Made by a program: the position numbers and the translations under genes. The notes under the pieces are model-generated. The model did no database searches, was not told where the DNA came from, and saw only the letters and a program-made list of their open reading frames with translations. From an uncultured Atopobium sp. (lineage in GTDB: Bacteria > Actinomycetota > Coriobacteriia > Coriobacteriales > Atopobiaceae), in assembly GCA_937997345.1 (NCBI GenBank), contig CALKTD010000023.1, positions 39,269-103,268 on the forward strand: a stretch of 64,000 bases of DNA, read 5' to 3'. This document shows positions 8,895 through 19,300 of this stretch, in pieces (within the stretch, counting starts at the first letter, position 1; the number at the start of each line of letters is the position of its first letter).

Positions 8895-9836
8895 TTAGTT
8901 TCCTGAAGGGGTTTGGGGCTCTGCGGGTTTCTCGCCAAGCTCACTGATAAAGATTGCAACGAAGATAACAATAAAGCCCAGGAAAATCGTAGGGGTAATA
9001 ACTTCAGCAAGGAAGATAACGCCAAAAACTGCTGCAAAAATGGTATCCAAAGAGATGATAAGTGATGCTTGAACAGGTGCAACAGATTTCTGTGATCGAT
9101 TTTGTAGTACACCAGTAAGAGCAGTTGCAATGAAAATGATGTATGCAAGCGCTATCCACGCAGTAGAAGGAATTTGAGAAAAGTTTGGCATAGTTTCAAA
9201 ACGGAGAGCCCAACCTAGACAAGGAAGAGTGCTTACACCAAGCTGAACTATGGTAAGTGTAATGATGTCAAGTTTGTGTGAAAGTTCTGCAGTAAGTACA
9301 AAAACAAATGCAAAAATAATTGCTGATATTAAAGCCATTTGTTCGCCGGTACCAAAGGAAAATGAGAAGTCTGTTCCAAGTGAGATAAGACCAATTCCCA
9401 CAACACACATACAAGCAGCAATAATGCTGGAGATATGGGGTCTCTTTTTTGCAATGAGCCAATTGACAAATGGTATCATTGCACAATAGATAGAGGCGAT
9501 AAAAGCTGTTTTACCCGCTGTAGTGTAGGCAAGCGCTCCGTTTTGAAGAAGGAATCCAAAGCCATTTAGAATTCCTAAGAGTGCACCAAATTTAAGATGC
9601 TTGATATCAAGATTCTTCTTAAGTCTTTTTTTGAAGATGATTCCAACTACGACAACAGAAAGTGTAAACCGTAAAGTCATCAACCAGGCGGTAGGGATAT
9701 AGTTGATTGCATCTTTGATGACTACAAAAGAGCCTCCCCACACAAGGGCACAGAATAAAAGAGCACCTTTCCAGATGAGCGTTTGCGAGGAATTGTGTGT
9801 AAGAATATTAGAAGGTGTATGAGCTGGAGATGACAC
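8895..9836 (-). CDS. EamA/DMT-family permease
   Basis: A 313-residue membrane protein with about ten hydrophobic segments in two homologous halves. Typical EamA phrases are present: ALVWGGSFVVIKDAI in the first helix and IISLDTIFAAVFGVIFLAEVITPTIFLGFIVIFVAIFI near the C-terminus. Members export or import amino acids, nucleosides or other metabolites; the substrate cannot be told from sequence. An AAAGGA site precedes the start on the minus strand. One exact copy of the recurrent GGGTTTCTCGCC word overlaps its Gly-Glu-Lys-Pro codons near the C-terminus. Confidence 0.88.
   Translation of the reverse strand: MSSPAHTPSNILTHNSSQTLIWKGALLFCALVWGGSFVVIKDAINYIPTAWLMTLRFTLSVVVVGIIFKKRLKKNLDIKHLKFGALLGILNGFGFLLQNGALAYTTAGKTAFIASIYCAMIPFVNWLIAKKRPHISSIIAACMCVVGIGLISLGTDFSFSFGTGEQMALISAIIFAFVFVLTAELSHKLDIITLTIVQLGVSTLPCLGWALRFETMPNFSQIPSTAWIALAYIIFIATALTGVLQNRSQKSVAPVQASLIISLDTIFAAVFGVIFLAEVITPTIFLGFIVIFVAIFISELGEKPAEPQTPSGN
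8925..8936 (+). repeat. GGGTTTCTCGCC word, copy 1
   Basis: Exact 12-mer inside the 3' end of the minus-strand EamA gene, followed by AAG. Confidence 0.9.
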
Positions 9837-10001
9837 GTATAATCCTTTTTATGCGTATGGTTTTAGTAATTATTCGGGAGAAAGTATACGTGATTTTTAC
9901 CTAGTTGATGGGATTGCTGCGTCAAAATGTGAGAAGAAGTATACTTTTCTTTGTCTGAGCAGATTTTATTGTTGCCTCTTTAAGGTACTTTGGGAGACCG
10001 T

Positions 10002-10886
10002 ATGTCTGATTATGTTGTAACTTGTTGTTCAACTGCTGATGTAAGTGAGCAGTACCTTCAGTCACGTGATGTGAAATATGTATATTTCAACTACGAACTT
10101 GATGGCGTTCAGTGCAAGGATGACTTTGGTCGCACTAATGCACCAGCAGATCTCTATAAAAAGATGCTTGCAGGTGCTGAGTGCCGCACTTCACAGGTAT
10201 CAATTGGTGAGTACATGGCCTTCTGGCGTCCTTTCCTGGAGGAAGGCAAAGACGTTCTTCATGTTTCGTTGAGTTCGGGCGTTTCCGGAACATATGAGTC
10301 TGCTTGCCAGGCAAAGGTAGAGATCGAGCAGGAGTTCCCTGACAGAAAGATTGAGGTTGTTGACTCTCTGCAGGCATCTTCTGGTTATGGTCTCTTGGTA
10401 GATGGTCTTGCCGATAAGCGCGATGAGGGCCTGTCTTTTGACGAAGTAGTTGCATGGGCTAAAGAAGCACGTCATCGTGTGTATGGATGGTTCTTCTCAA
10501 CAGATTTGACCTTCTTTGTTCGTGGTGGTCGCATTTCTAAGACAGCTGGCCTGCTTGGCGGCATGCTTAACATTTGTCCTGTTATGGATGTTGAAGCTGA
10601 CGGATCTTTGGCTGTTAAAGAGAAGGCACGTGGTAAGAAGAAAGCAATTGCTCGTGTTGTTGAGGTTATGACTCAAACTGCTGAGCAGGGAAATGCTTAT
10701 GCGTGTAAGGTGTTTATCTCTAACTCCGAGTGCGCTTCTGATGCCCAGGCTGTTAAAGAGCTTATTCAAGAAAAGCTTCCTCAGACAGGCGATATCAACA
10801 TCTTTACTATTGGTGCAACAATTGGCGTTCATACTGGTCCTGGAACTGTTGCAACGTTCTGGTGGGGAGAAGAGCCTCGCGCTTAA
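10002..10886 (+). CDS. DegV family fatty-acid binding protein
   Basis: A 294-residue DegV protein. The family binds a fatty acid between two domains and in some Firmicutes acts as FakB, presenting it to the kinase FakA. Visible family features are VTCCSTADVSEQYL near the start, the ligand-gripping SSGVSGTYESA and the C-terminal HTGPGTVATFWWGE. ATG 10002 follows GGGAG; the in-frame TTG at 9990 overlaps that site and is unlikely. No fakA is in the window. A second DegV gene lies at 34629-35486, fitting the usual several paralogues per genome. Confidence 0.9.
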   Translation: MSDYVVTCCSTADVSEQYLQSRDVKYVYFNYELDGVQCKDDFGRTNAPADLYKKMLAGAECRTSQVSIGEYMAFWRPFLEEGKDVLHVSLSSGVSGTYESACQAKVEIEQEFPDRKIEVVDSLQASSGYGLLVDGLADKRDEGLSFDEVVAWAKEARHRVYGWFFSTDLTFFVRGGRISKTAGLLGGMLNICPVMDVEADGSLAVKEKARGKKKAIARVVEVMTQTAEQGNAYACKVFISNSECASDAQAVKELIQEKLPQTGDINIFTIGATIGVHTGPGTVATFWWGEEPRA

Positions 10887-10921
10887 GATGTTGTTCGAGT
10901 AGGTAAGAAAGGTCCTTAGTC

Positions 10922-12115
10922 ATGGTTAATTTTGAGTACGTTGTACCTACTCAGGTGGTTTTTGGAAAAGATACTCAATTTCGTGTGGCAGAGCTTGTCT
11001 CTGCCCATGGAGGCAGCAAGGTGCTGGTGCATTTTGGCAGCAATCACGTGGTAAAGAGTGGCTTGCTTGACCAGATTCATCGGCTTTTGAGTAACGCCGG
11101 AATTGCTTTTGTTGATTGTGGTGGAGTTGTCCCTAATCCTCGTTTGGAGCTTGCAGAAGAAGCTATAGAACTGGGTAAACGCGAGGGCGTTGATTTTATT
11201 TTGGCTATCGGTGGCGGATCTGTAATGGATTCTGCTAAAGCAATTGCGTATGGCTTAGCTAATGGCGTTTCTCTTGAAGACCTTTATTTACATAAGGTTG
11301 GTGTTGCAAAAGCAGCTCCTATAGGAGTCATTTCTACTATTGCGGGAACTGGCTCTGAGACCTCGGATTCTTCCGTCATAAACATTACACTGGCTGATGG
11401 GCGTGTCCTTAAACGTTCTTATCATCATCAAAGTGGTCGTCCCTGCTTTGCCATCATGAATCCAGAGCTCACCTATTCCGTGAGTGCATATCAGACAGCA
11501 TCAACGGGTGCTGACATTATGATGCACACTATGGAGCGTTACTTCACGCTCGAGAAAGACGTTGCACTCACCGACGAGCTAGCTGAGGGTCTCTTACGCA
11601 CCGTAAAAGAAGCTGTTCTGGTTGCTGTCAAAGAACCAGAGAACTACGCTGCGCGCGCAGATTTGCTTTGGGCATCGTCGCTTTCTCACTGCGGTCTTAC
11701 CGGCACTGGTCGCGTAAGTGATTTTGCATCTCACGCCATAGAACATGAGCTCAGCGCAAAGTATGATGTAGCTCACGGTGCTGGTCTCACGGCTATTTGG
11801 GCAAGCTGGGCTCGCTACGTTATACGTCAAGATCCAGAGCGCTTTGCGCAGTTTGCAGTCAATGTTTTTGGAGTTCAAAACAACTTCCATAACCCAACAG
11901 CTACAGGTCTTGCAGGAATTGAAGCTTGGAATCAGTGGTGTCATGCAATTGGTATGCCAACCTCCCTTGCAGAGCTTGGAGTAGACCCTTCAGAAGAGGA
12001 TATTCTTCAGATGGCTGAGGGCACTATTGATGCTCGCGGTGGAGATCATGCGGGTAACTTTATGCAGCTTAAAACAGCAGATGTTCAACAGATTATGAGG
12101 ATGGCTCTAAAGTAA
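10922..12115 (+). CDS. Iron-containing alcohol dehydrogenase
   Basis: A 397-residue NAD(P)-dependent, metal-dependent alcohol dehydrogenase of the butanol dehydrogenase/YqhD branch. GGGSVMDSAKAIAYG is the nucleotide-binding segment. Metal ligands are visible as Asp and His in GADIMMHTMERYF and two His in SHAIEHELSAKYDVAHGAGL. The likely role is reduction of aldehydes to alcohols for redox balance in fermentation. GAAAGG precedes the ATG. The gene begins 36 bases after degV and could be co-transcribed with it. Substrate range is not predictable. Confidence 0.92.
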   Translation: MVNFEYVVPTQVVFGKDTQFRVAELVSAHGGSKVLVHFGSNHVVKSGLLDQIHRLLSNAGIAFVDCGGVVPNPRLELAEEAIELGKREGVDFILAIGGGSVMDSAKAIAYGLANGVSLEDLYLHKVGVAKAAPIGVISTIAGTGSETSDSSVINITLADGRVLKRSYHHQSGRPCFAIMNPELTYSVSAYQTASTGADIMMHTMERYFTLEKDVALTDELAEGLLRTVKEAVLVAVKEPENYAARADLLWASSLSHCGLTGTGRVSDFASHAIEHELSAKYDVAHGAGLTAIWASWARYVIRQDPERFAQFAVNVFGVQNNFHNPTATGLAGIEAWNQWCHAIGMPTSLAELGVDPSEEDILQMAEGTIDARGGDHAGNFMQLKTADVQQIMRMALK

Positions 12116-12208
12116 AGTTTCTCAAGGCAAATTTTGTTTCATTGCGGGTATTATTACTACATACGAAGTTACTGAGCCACAAAGCTCAAACATACGGAAG
12201 GAAGATTC

Positions 12209-12667
12209 ATGAGCGGTTTTGTTAAGGCAGACAATGTTTTTGTAAACCAGAACGCAGCGAGCCGTAATGATGTCCTGCGTTTTATTGCCGATAAAGCACT
12301 GGAAGCTGGCGTAACTGATGATGCAGACGCTGTCTACAATGCTTTCCTAGCTCGTGAGGAAATGGGCGAGACTGGCATGACTGATGGTTTTGCAGTTCCT
12401 CACGCAAAAGATGCTGCTATCAAGGATGCAGCTATCTTTGTCTTCAAGAACAGCACCCCTCTTGAGTGGCCTTCTTTTGACGAGAAGCCCGTTGATGTTG
12501 CTATTGCACTGCTTGTTCCAGATGGAGAAGCTGGCACTACTCACATTAAGCTTCTGTCTAAGACCGCTGTACTTCTGATGAGAGATGAGTTTAAGTCTCT
12601 GCTTCGTGCTTCTAATGATCAAGAAGCTATTGCTCAGGCTATTAACGAGGGTATTAGCGAGGAGTAG
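12209..12667 (+). CDS. Stand-alone PTS EIIA, fructose/mannitol type
   Basis: A 152-residue EIIA-2 domain. The phosphorylated His is His65 in the motif GFAVPHAKD. EIIA accepts phosphate from HPr and passes it to EIIB of a sugar transporter. No EIIB, EIIC or regulator accompanies it, so it must act on partners elsewhere or have a regulatory role like EIIA-Ntr. GGAAGGA precedes the ATG. The TAG stop leads directly into a copy of the GGGTTTCTCGCC word, then a terminator. The other lone EIIA at 60786 has the same arrangement. Confidence 0.9.
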   Translation: MSGFVKADNVFVNQNAASRNDVLRFIADKALEAGVTDDADAVYNAFLAREEMGETGMTDGFAVPHAKDAAIKDAAIFVFKNSTPLEWPSFDEKPVDVAIALLVPDGEAGTTHIKLLSKTAVLLMRDEFKSLLRASNDQEAIAQAINEGISEE

Positions 12668-12678
12668 GGTTTCTCGCC
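12667..12678 (+). repeat. GGGTTTCTCGCC word, copy 2
   Basis: Exact 12-mer whose first G is the last base of the EIIA stop codon. The 16-base string TAGGGTTTCTCGCCAG is identical to that at the stop of the second EIIA gene (61347-61362). Confidence 0.92.
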
Positions 12679-12734
12679 AGGTTACAGAGGGCTTGGCGGT
12701 TACTTTCTGTAACAGTTTAACTGGGTAAAATTTT

Positions 12735-12768
12735 GGACACTCAAGCACAAACTTGAGTGTCCATTTTT
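12735..12768 (+). terminator. Intrinsic terminator after EIIA gene
   Basis: An 11-bp perfect stem GGACACTCAAG / CTTGAGTGTCC, 6-base loop, then ATTTTT. It separates the EIIA gene from the DJ-1 gene. Confidence 0.92.
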
Positions 12769-12817
12769 GTGTAAAAAGGCGTACACTTGTACTAGTTTTA
12801 GACGAGAAGGGAGTCAG

Positions 12818-13390
12818 ATGTTTACACCATGTACTGACAAGCGTGTTGCTGTCTTTTTTGCTGATGGCTGTGAAGAGATTGAGGGACTGAGCGTTGTTGA
12901 TGTCCTATATCGTGCAGGTATTCCTTGTGACAAAGTGTCTATCTCTGATTCTTTGAATGTGACTTCTTCTCATCAGGTTACCTTTTTAACAGACAAGTTG
13001 CTCAGTCAGGTCTCGTTTGATGATTACAGCATGTTGGTACTTCCGGGAGGTCTTCCTGGAACCACTAATCTTGAAGCTTGTGAGCCACTTATGCAGGCGG
13101 TTGATTCGTTTGCCGCAGACGGTCGCGCACTTGCTGCAATTTGTGCCGCTCCTTCAATTTACGCCAAGCGCGGATTGCTTGCGGGTAAGAAGGCCACTTC
13201 CAACCCTGGCTTTCAGCATTTCCTCTCAGAGAATGGCGCCAATCTTTCGCAAGATGCTGTTTGTGTCGATGGCTCTTTTATTACCAGTCAAGGTGCAGGA
13301 ACAGCTCTTAAGTTTGGCCTTGAGATTGTCCATTATCTTGTAGGTAATGACGTGGCAGAAAAAGTCTCGCAAGGCATTGTGCTTATTTAA
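12818..13390 (+). CDS. DJ-1/PfpI (YajL/ThiJ-like) family protein
   Basis: A 190-residue single-domain protein of the DJ-1 superfamily. It has VAVFFADGCEEIEGLSVVDVLYRAG with the conserved Glu, LVLPGGLPGTTNL, and the nucleophile elbow AAICAAPSIYA with the reactive Cys. The C-terminal GTALKFGLEIVHYLVG completes the fold. Relatives are chaperones or deglycases, with activity debated. ATG 12818 has AGAAGGGAG upstream; an in-frame ATG at 12767 lies within the terminator tail and is rejected. It is followed 3 bases later by the Y-family polymerase gene, so both may belong to a stress operon. Confidence 0.9.
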   Translation: MFTPCTDKRVAVFFADGCEEIEGLSVVDVLYRAGIPCDKVSISDSLNVTSSHQVTFLTDKLLSQVSFDDYSMLVLPGGLPGTTNLEACEPLMQAVDSFAADGRALAAICAAPSIYAKRGLLAGKKATSNPGFQHFLSENGANLSQDAVCVDGSFITSQGAGTALKFGLEIVHYLVGNDVAEKVSQGIVLI

Positions 13391-13393
13391 GCC

Positions 13394-14737
13394 ATGGCAC
13401 CTTCTCAAAAACAGTACCTGGTTATTGATCTAAAGAGTTTCTACGCATCAGTTGAATGTGTTGAGCGAGGCCTTGATTCCATGAAGGCCAAGCTTGTTGT
13501 GGCTGATCTTACCAGGACAGAAAAGACAATTTGTTTGGCGGTTTCACCGGCGCTTCGTGCGTTGGGTGTTCCTGGACGTTGTCGCGTTTTTGAGATTCCC
13601 AAAAATCTTACTTACGAGGTAGCACCTCCTCGTATGGCTTTGTATGTAGAGCGCTCTGCAGATGTCTATTCGGTGTACCTTAAATACATTGCCCCAGAAG
13701 ACATCCACGTTTACTCCATTGACGAGGCATTTATTGATGTAACACCGTACTTATCGCTTTACGGATGTACGGCAAGAGAGTTGGGCGAGAAGATCCGTGC
13801 AGACGTGGCAAAAACCACTGGTATTCCTGCTACCTGTGGATTGGGTCCTAATTTATATTTGGCAAAGATAGCGCTTGATATCACGGCAAAACACAGTCCA
13901 AATTTCTTTGGTGAACTTGATGAAGAGTCGTACAAGCTTAAACTTTGGAACCATAAACCTTTAACTGATTTTTGGCATATTGGTGCAGGTATTCAAAAGC
14001 GTCTTGCGGCAATGAATATTCATACTATGGGGCAACTTGCAATGACTCCTACAGAGCCTCTGTATAAAGAATTTGGCGTTGATGCAGAAATTCTTATTGA
14101 CCATGCATGGGGCATTGAGCCAACCACCATTGCAGATATCAAGGCATATAAGTCTCAAAGTCATTCTGTTTCAACAGCACAAGTCTTTGACCACAATAGA
14201 GACATAGAGGGAGCACGACTTATCTTCAAAGAGATGGTTGAAGCATTAACGCTAGAGCTTGTAACACAAAAGCTGGTTTGCTCTTCTATTGGTATCTATA
14301 TTGGCTACTCGGCAACAGAGAGTCAGATGGAAGAGCTTAGGCAGACGGGAGACTACAGGAGTTGGAGAAGACATATTCCATCCAGTAGTGGCACTAAGAA
14401 ACTCTCTTACCCCACTAACTCTAGAGATGAGCTTATGGCAGAGGTTTTATCTTTCTTTGACGAGAGAGTAATACCTTCAGAAAGTGTGCATCGTGTTGGT
14501 CTTACCTTTGGAAACACTCAAGAAGAAACAGGCTCAGGTATCCAGACGTCGCTTTTCCAGGACAATACCGTTTTAGAGAAAGAGCGCCAGCGCCAAGATA
14601 CTATCAACGCCATAAAGAAGAGGTTTGGAAAGAACTCCTTGCTCAAGGCAATGGATTTGCTTCCAGAAGCAACTGCACGTCAGAGAAATGCTCAGATTGG
14701 AGGACACCGTAGTGGAGAAGAAACCAATGAAGCCTAA
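13394..14737 (+). CDS. Y-family DNA polymerase (UmuC/UvrX-like)
   Basis: A 447-residue translesion polymerase. The catalytic palm motifs are VIDLKSFYASVECVERG (first Asp) and VYSIDEAFIDVT (Asp-Glu pair), and a helix-hairpin region LTDFWHIGAGIQKRLAAMNIHTMGQL follows. The little-finger domain and a basic tail close the protein. It is closer in style to the UvrX/YqjW and UmuC group than to DinB. The next gene, a YolD-like reading frame, overlaps its end by 11 bases, as uvrX and yolD-type genes often pair. The upstream DJ-1 stop is 3 bases away; no clear Shine-Dalgarno is seen, so translational coupling is likely. Confidence 0.9.
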   Translation: MAPSQKQYLVIDLKSFYASVECVERGLDSMKAKLVVADLTRTEKTICLAVSPALRALGVPGRCRVFEIPKNLTYEVAPPRMALYVERSADVYSVYLKYIAPEDIHVYSIDEAFIDVTPYLSLYGCTARELGEKIRADVAKTTGIPATCGLGPNLYLAKIALDITAKHSPNFFGELDEESYKLKLWNHKPLTDFWHIGAGIQKRLAAMNIHTMGQLAMTPTEPLYKEFGVDAEILIDHAWGIEPTTIADIKAYKSQSHSVSTAQVFDHNRDIEGARLIFKEMVEALTLELVTQKLVCSSIGIYIGYSATESQMEELRQTGDYRSWRRHIPSSSGTKKLSYPTNSRDELMAEVLSFFDERVIPSESVHRVGLTFGNTQEETGSGIQTSLFQDNTVLEKERQRQDTINAIKKRFGKNSLLKAMDLLPEATARQRNAQIGGHRSGEETNEA

Positions 14738-14948
14738 ACAGGGTTTCTCGCTAGCAGAAGATGGTGCAAAAGAGGATGTGTTTGCATCTCAGATGCACTA
14801 CGGACACCCTCGCATGTCTCGGGCAAACAGAGCAAAAATCTTTATGCCCTTTGATGCATTGAAGGGTTTAAGAGAAGCTTTAGCAGAAAGAGAACAAGAA
14901 GCTCAAGACAACATAAAAGACTTTCATGACTTACCGCACTGGTCATAG
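14727..14948 (+). CDS. YolD-like small protein, polymerase partner
   Basis: A 73-residue protein beginning with ATG inside the 3' end of the polymerase gene, with GGAGAAG 8-10 bases upstream. The stretch HPRMSRANRAKIFMPFDALKGLREAL resembles the YolD core (R-A-x-x-F-x-P-F-x-A-L-x-G). YolD-like proteins sit next to Y-family polymerases in Gram-positive bacteria, with a suspected UmuD-like accessory role. The C-terminal third is charged. Family match is by pattern only. A near-copy of the recurrent word (GGGTTTCTCGCT at 14741) overlaps its codons 6-9. Confidence 0.7.
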   Translation: MKPKQGFSLAEDGAKEDVFASQMHYGHPRMSRANRAKIFMPFDALKGLREALAEREQEAQDNIKDFHDLPHWS

Positions 14949-14997
14949 GTTTATACGATAAAATAGACAGGTCATATAAAGAAATCGAGGAGGTTTC

Positions 14998-15621
14998 ATG
15001 AACCCCAAAGCAAAAATTGCCATCCCAGCAATTGTGGCTCTCATTTTTATTGTCATTGATTTTGTTGCGCCAGTTCAGTATCTCAGCTATTTCCATACGG
15101 TATTTAACTTTGCAACTCGTCAGACAAACCCTATCTCTCTGATGCTTGCACGTATTGCCTACATTATTTTCCTGTGCTACCTTTTTGCTGCGGTTTCAGG
15201 TCTTTTGAGGGGTTTCCGTCCTCGTCTTAGGTGGGGTCTTTCTATTCTCTCTGTAGTTGGTTTAACTTCCGCACTTACAGAGCTCTCTGTGATGATTTCT
15301 ATCAGCCAAGCAGTAAACTTCACCACCCTTATTCTTAACATCATGATTGTTGCCTTCTTGTTCCTCACAGCTCTTCTTGCACTTCTTATTTGGGTTCGTG
15401 CTAAGAAAGAGTTTGACCAGCGTCAGGCTGATCTTGAGGAGGAAGAGGTTGTTGTTGCTCCAATGCCTCTTGCTACTGAGGGCGCAGAGGTTGCTCCTGT
15501 AGTTCCTGTAACTGCAGAGGTAACAGCAGCACCTGCTCCAGAAGCAACCGTCACAACCGTCGCATCTGAGGCTCCTGCAGCTCCAGAGGCTCCTGCAGCA
15601 CCAGAAGCTCTACAGGAGTAG
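14998..15621 (+). CDS. Four-helix membrane protein, Ala/Pro/Glu-rich tail
   Basis: A 207-residue protein of unknown function. About four hydrophobic segments lie within residues 8-135 (for example IPAIVALIFIVIDFVAPV and LNIMIVAFLFLTALLALLIWV). A charged turn (RAKKEFDQRQADLEEEE) and a 65-residue tail rich in Ala, Pro, Val and Glu follow, with repeats of APEAP type. The tail is low in complexity and probably disordered. GAGGAGG precedes the ATG. It is unlike any family I can name; it may belong with the ABC genes that follow 60 bases later. Confidence 0.75.
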   Translation: MNPKAKIAIPAIVALIFIVIDFVAPVQYLSYFHTVFNFATRQTNPISLMLARIAYIIFLCYLFAAVSGLLRGFRPRLRWGLSILSVVGLTSALTELSVMISISQAVNFTTLILNIMIVAFLFLTALLALLIWVRAKKEFDQRQADLEEEEVVVAPMPLATEGAEVAPVVPVTAEVTAAPAPEATVTTVASEAPAAPEAPAAPEALQE

Positions 15622-15683
15622 CTTCTAACTTCTTACGCTCTCTCCTTGTTCAGGAGAATCATCTTTTCTCATAGGAGAATCGT

Positions 15684-16385
15684 ATGTCTTTTGTTGAATT
15701 CAAAGAGGTAACAAAGACGTATACCATGGGCTCCGTCAAGGTACATGCTGTCCATGACATGAATTTTTCCATAGAAGAAGGAGAGCTTTGCGTAATAGTT
15801 GGCCCATCAGGAGCCGGCAAAACAACTGTCTTAAATATGCTCGGAGGTATGGATACCTGTACCTCCGGGTCTATTTATTTAGATGGAAAAGAAATTGGCG
15901 GGCTTTCAGAAAAAGAAAGAACGCTCTATCGTCGTCATGATATTGGCTTTGTTTTCCAGTTTTACAATCTAGTTCCTAATCTCACCGCAAAAGAAAACGT
16001 TGAGCTTGCGTCACAGATTTGTCTTGACCCCATGCAACCAGAAGATGCACTTTGTGCTGTTGGTCTTGAGCATCGTATGGATAACTTCCCAGCTCAACTC
16101 TCTGGTGGAGAGCAGCAACGCGTTTCTATTGCGCGTGCTCTGGCAAAAAATCCACGTCTTTTGCTTTGCGATGAGCCAACGGGTGCGCTGGATTATAAAA
16201 CAGGAAAGCAAATTCTTAAGCTCCTGCAAGATATGTGTAAAGAGCAGCATAAGACCGTGGCTATTGTCACGCATAACTTTGCGTTTACTCAAATTGCCGA
16301 TAGGGTTATCCACGTTAAAGAAGGCCAGGCTCAATCGGTAGAAATTAATAAGCACCCAGCTGACGCGCTTACTGTCGAGTGGTAG
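15684..16385 (+). CDS. ABC transporter ATPase (MacB/LolD type)
   Basis: A 233-residue ATPase with Walker [10 protein letters not shown]-loop FVFQFYN, signature LSGGEQQR, Walker [13 protein letters not shown] and a switch His in VTHN. The MacB/LolD branch powers mechanotransmission through FtsX-type permeases rather than classic transport. The downstream permease overlaps or abuts its stop, so the two form an operon. A GGAGAAT element precedes the ATG. Together they may act in envelope stress, peptide handling or control of wall hydrolases; the substrate is unknown. Confidence 0.92.
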   Translation: MSFVEFKEVTKTYTMGSVKVHAVHDMNFSIEEGELCVIVGPSGAGKTTVLNMLGGMDTCTSGSIYLDGKEIGGLSEKERTLYRRHDIGFVFQFYNLVPNLTAKENVELASQICLDPMQPEDALCAVGLEHRMDNFPAQLSGGEQQRVSIARALAKNPRLLLCDEPTGALDYKTGKQILKLLQDMCKEQHKTVAIVTHNFAFTQIADRVIHVKEGQAQSVEINKHPADALTVEW

Positions 16386-16387
16386 TT

Positions 16388-19300
16388 ATGCCACACGCTC
16401 TTTTTACCGAGATTATTCGGACCATTAAAGGGTCTCTCGCCAGATTTCTTGCAATTGCAGGAATCGTTGCTTTAGGCTGTGGTTTCTTTGCGGGACTCAA
16501 AATGGCCAGCCCCGATATGCAAGAAGCTGCTCATACGTTTTATGCAAACCAGCACCTCTACGACCTTCGTGTTATTTCAACGCTTGGGTTAAGCGAGAAG
16601 GACGTTCATGCCCTTGCTTCTGTCGAGGGCGTTGAAGCGGTTATGCCTTCCCGTACGGTAGACGTCATGGCTACGCTGACCTCATCTCAATCTAGCGCTC
16701 GTGTTAGTTCGTTTAGACTTGGTGAGCTTAACCAGCCGGTAGTTGTCGAAGGAAGGCTTCCCCAGGGGCCTTATGAGTGCGTGATGAGTGCTGATTCCAA
16801 GAAACGTGCAGATATTAGCCTTGGCCATCAGATTGAGCTTCCAGACACTTCAAACGGTGTTCATTTAAAGGGTGGCTCGTACACGGTCGTTGGTTTTGTA
16901 AATGCTCCAACGTATCCATATGTGAGTAATTTTGGAACCACGTCGTTAGGTAATGGCATTGTCCAGCAATTTGTGTATGTCGCTGAGAATGCTTTTGCTA
17001 ATGACGATCCGTACACCGAAGTGTATCTGACGGTCCAGGGCGCCACCAGTTATAAAAGCGGCTCATCAATGTATCAGAGTGCTGTTGATAGAGTTGCAGA
17101 GCGCATTAAACAAATGAATCCATCGCTTGCTTCTCTTCGTTTGCAAGAGCTAAAAGATGATGCTCAAGCTCAGGTTGATGAGGCTCGTCAAAAGCTGGAG
17201 CAATCAAGGCGGGAGGCTACAGATAAATTAGGTGATGCACAGAAAAAGCTTGATGAAGCGGAAGCACAGATTTCTGCTCAGCAACAAAGGCTGATTGATG
17301 GTCAGAAGCAATATGACGCAGGACGTCAGCAACTTACAACTTTACGTTCCAGTGCTGAGCAGAAATTTGCACAAGCGGAGGCTCAGATTAATGCTTCAGA
17401 GGCTCAGATAGCCCAGGGAACAGCTGAGCTTAGTGCGGGAGAGGCTCAGTATCAGGCTGGTCTTACTGCTTTCAACGCAGGTCAAGCAACGTTTATGCAG
17501 CAAAAGAGCGCATTTGAAGCAGGTCGAGATGCATATCTTGCGGGGCTTGCTGCACAAGGTATTACGGCTTCAACACTTGAAGAAGCACAGCAACAACTAA
17601 GTGCTTTAGGTTTACCAACCACGCAAGTGGATGCTCTTCTCGCTACACAGGCAAAGATTGCGGCTGCAGAAGCAGAATTAGCCACTCAGCAGCAGGCTTT
17701 GACGGCAGCGCGAGGGGAGCTTGATCAACGCACAACTCAACTGCGTGAGGCAGAGTCTCAGGTAGCTCAGGCGCGCCAAAATCTGATAGAAGCAAGAAGT
17801 GCTACTGCAGATCAGTTATCTGCAGCTCAAGAAAAACTTGATGCATCGCTCAGCCAATTGACTGCTGGACAAGCTTTACTTCGAAATGCTGAAGCTCAGA
17901 CCTATGAAGGAAGACAGAGTCTTGAGGATCAGCGCGCTGAGGTTGAGAAACAACTTGCTGATGGTCAGACAAAAATTGACGAAGCCCAAAAGAAAATTGA
18001 TGAGCTCAAAGAACCTGATGTTTATGTACTTGATCGCACAAAAGAGATTGGTGTTGCAGCTTATCAAGCAGACTCTGAGCGTATTAACAATATTGCTAAT
18101 GTGTTCCCCTTGATGTTTTTCCTGGTTGCAGCTTTGGTTTCACTTACCAGTATGACGCGCATGGTATCTGAAGAGCGCACGCTCATCGGCATTCATAAGG
18201 CGCTTGGTTATTCGACTTTACAAATTGCTGCAAAGTACTTGTTATATGCTTTACTTGCTTCACTTTTAGGAGCTGTTATTGGCATAGCGCTTTTAAGTCA
18301 GGTGTTGCCGGGGGTTATTATCTCTGCATATGGATCAATTTATACTATTCCAAATGAGGGTGCTCCTTATCCTATTCAGCTTGACAGCGCACTTCTCGCA
18401 GGACTTTTTGGTATAGGTGTTACGCTTCTTTCAACGATGGCTGCTGTTTTGTCTTCTTTGAAAGAAGAACCTTCTAGCCTTATGTTGCCAAAGGCTCCAA
18501 AAGCGGGTTCAAAGATTTTGCTTGAACGTATTAATCCTCTGTGGTCTAGATTGTCTTTTTCATGGAAAGTTACTATCAGAAACCTTGTCCGCTATAAGCG
18601 TCGCTTGATTATGACATTGGTAGGAATTGCTGGATGTACTGCACTTTTGTTGGTGGCTTTTGGCCTTAGAGATTCTATTAGTGACATCATTGATAGCCAA
18701 TGGCCAACTCTTTTTCATTATGACTACATAGTAGGAATGACCTCTGATGTTTCTAATGCAGAAGCAGATCAGATTGCTACGGAGCTTAACCAGGTCGGTG
18801 CTACAAATATTCATCGTATAACCAGCGAAAATGTTCTTCTTGAGTCTCCTGCGCAAAATGCTAGCTCGCTAACAAGAACAACTATTATGACCAGTAATTC
18901 TCCTCAAGATCTTACGGGTGTAGTTACCCTGCGGGATCGTCTTTCTGGTCAAACAATAGAGCTTGAGAAAGATTCGGTTGTAATTACAGAGAAGCTCGCA
19001 AAACGGCTTGGCGTAGGCGTGGGGGATACTATTCAGGTCTTTGCTCAAGATAGAATTGGAAACGCTTCAGGTGAGCCAAGTACCCTTATTGTTACAGGAG
19101 TTACCGAGAATTACGTTGGATCCTATCTTTATGTAGGGCCTTCTGCGTGGCATTCTCTAGGTATTCAAGATCAAGCAACAGATGGTTGGTATGCAACACT
19201 TCCTAAAGATCAAGCAACAAGAGATACGTTTGGAGAAAAACTTATTAACCAGGCAGGGGTTGCAACTATTGATGATATTAATGAGGCTATTTGCATGTAT

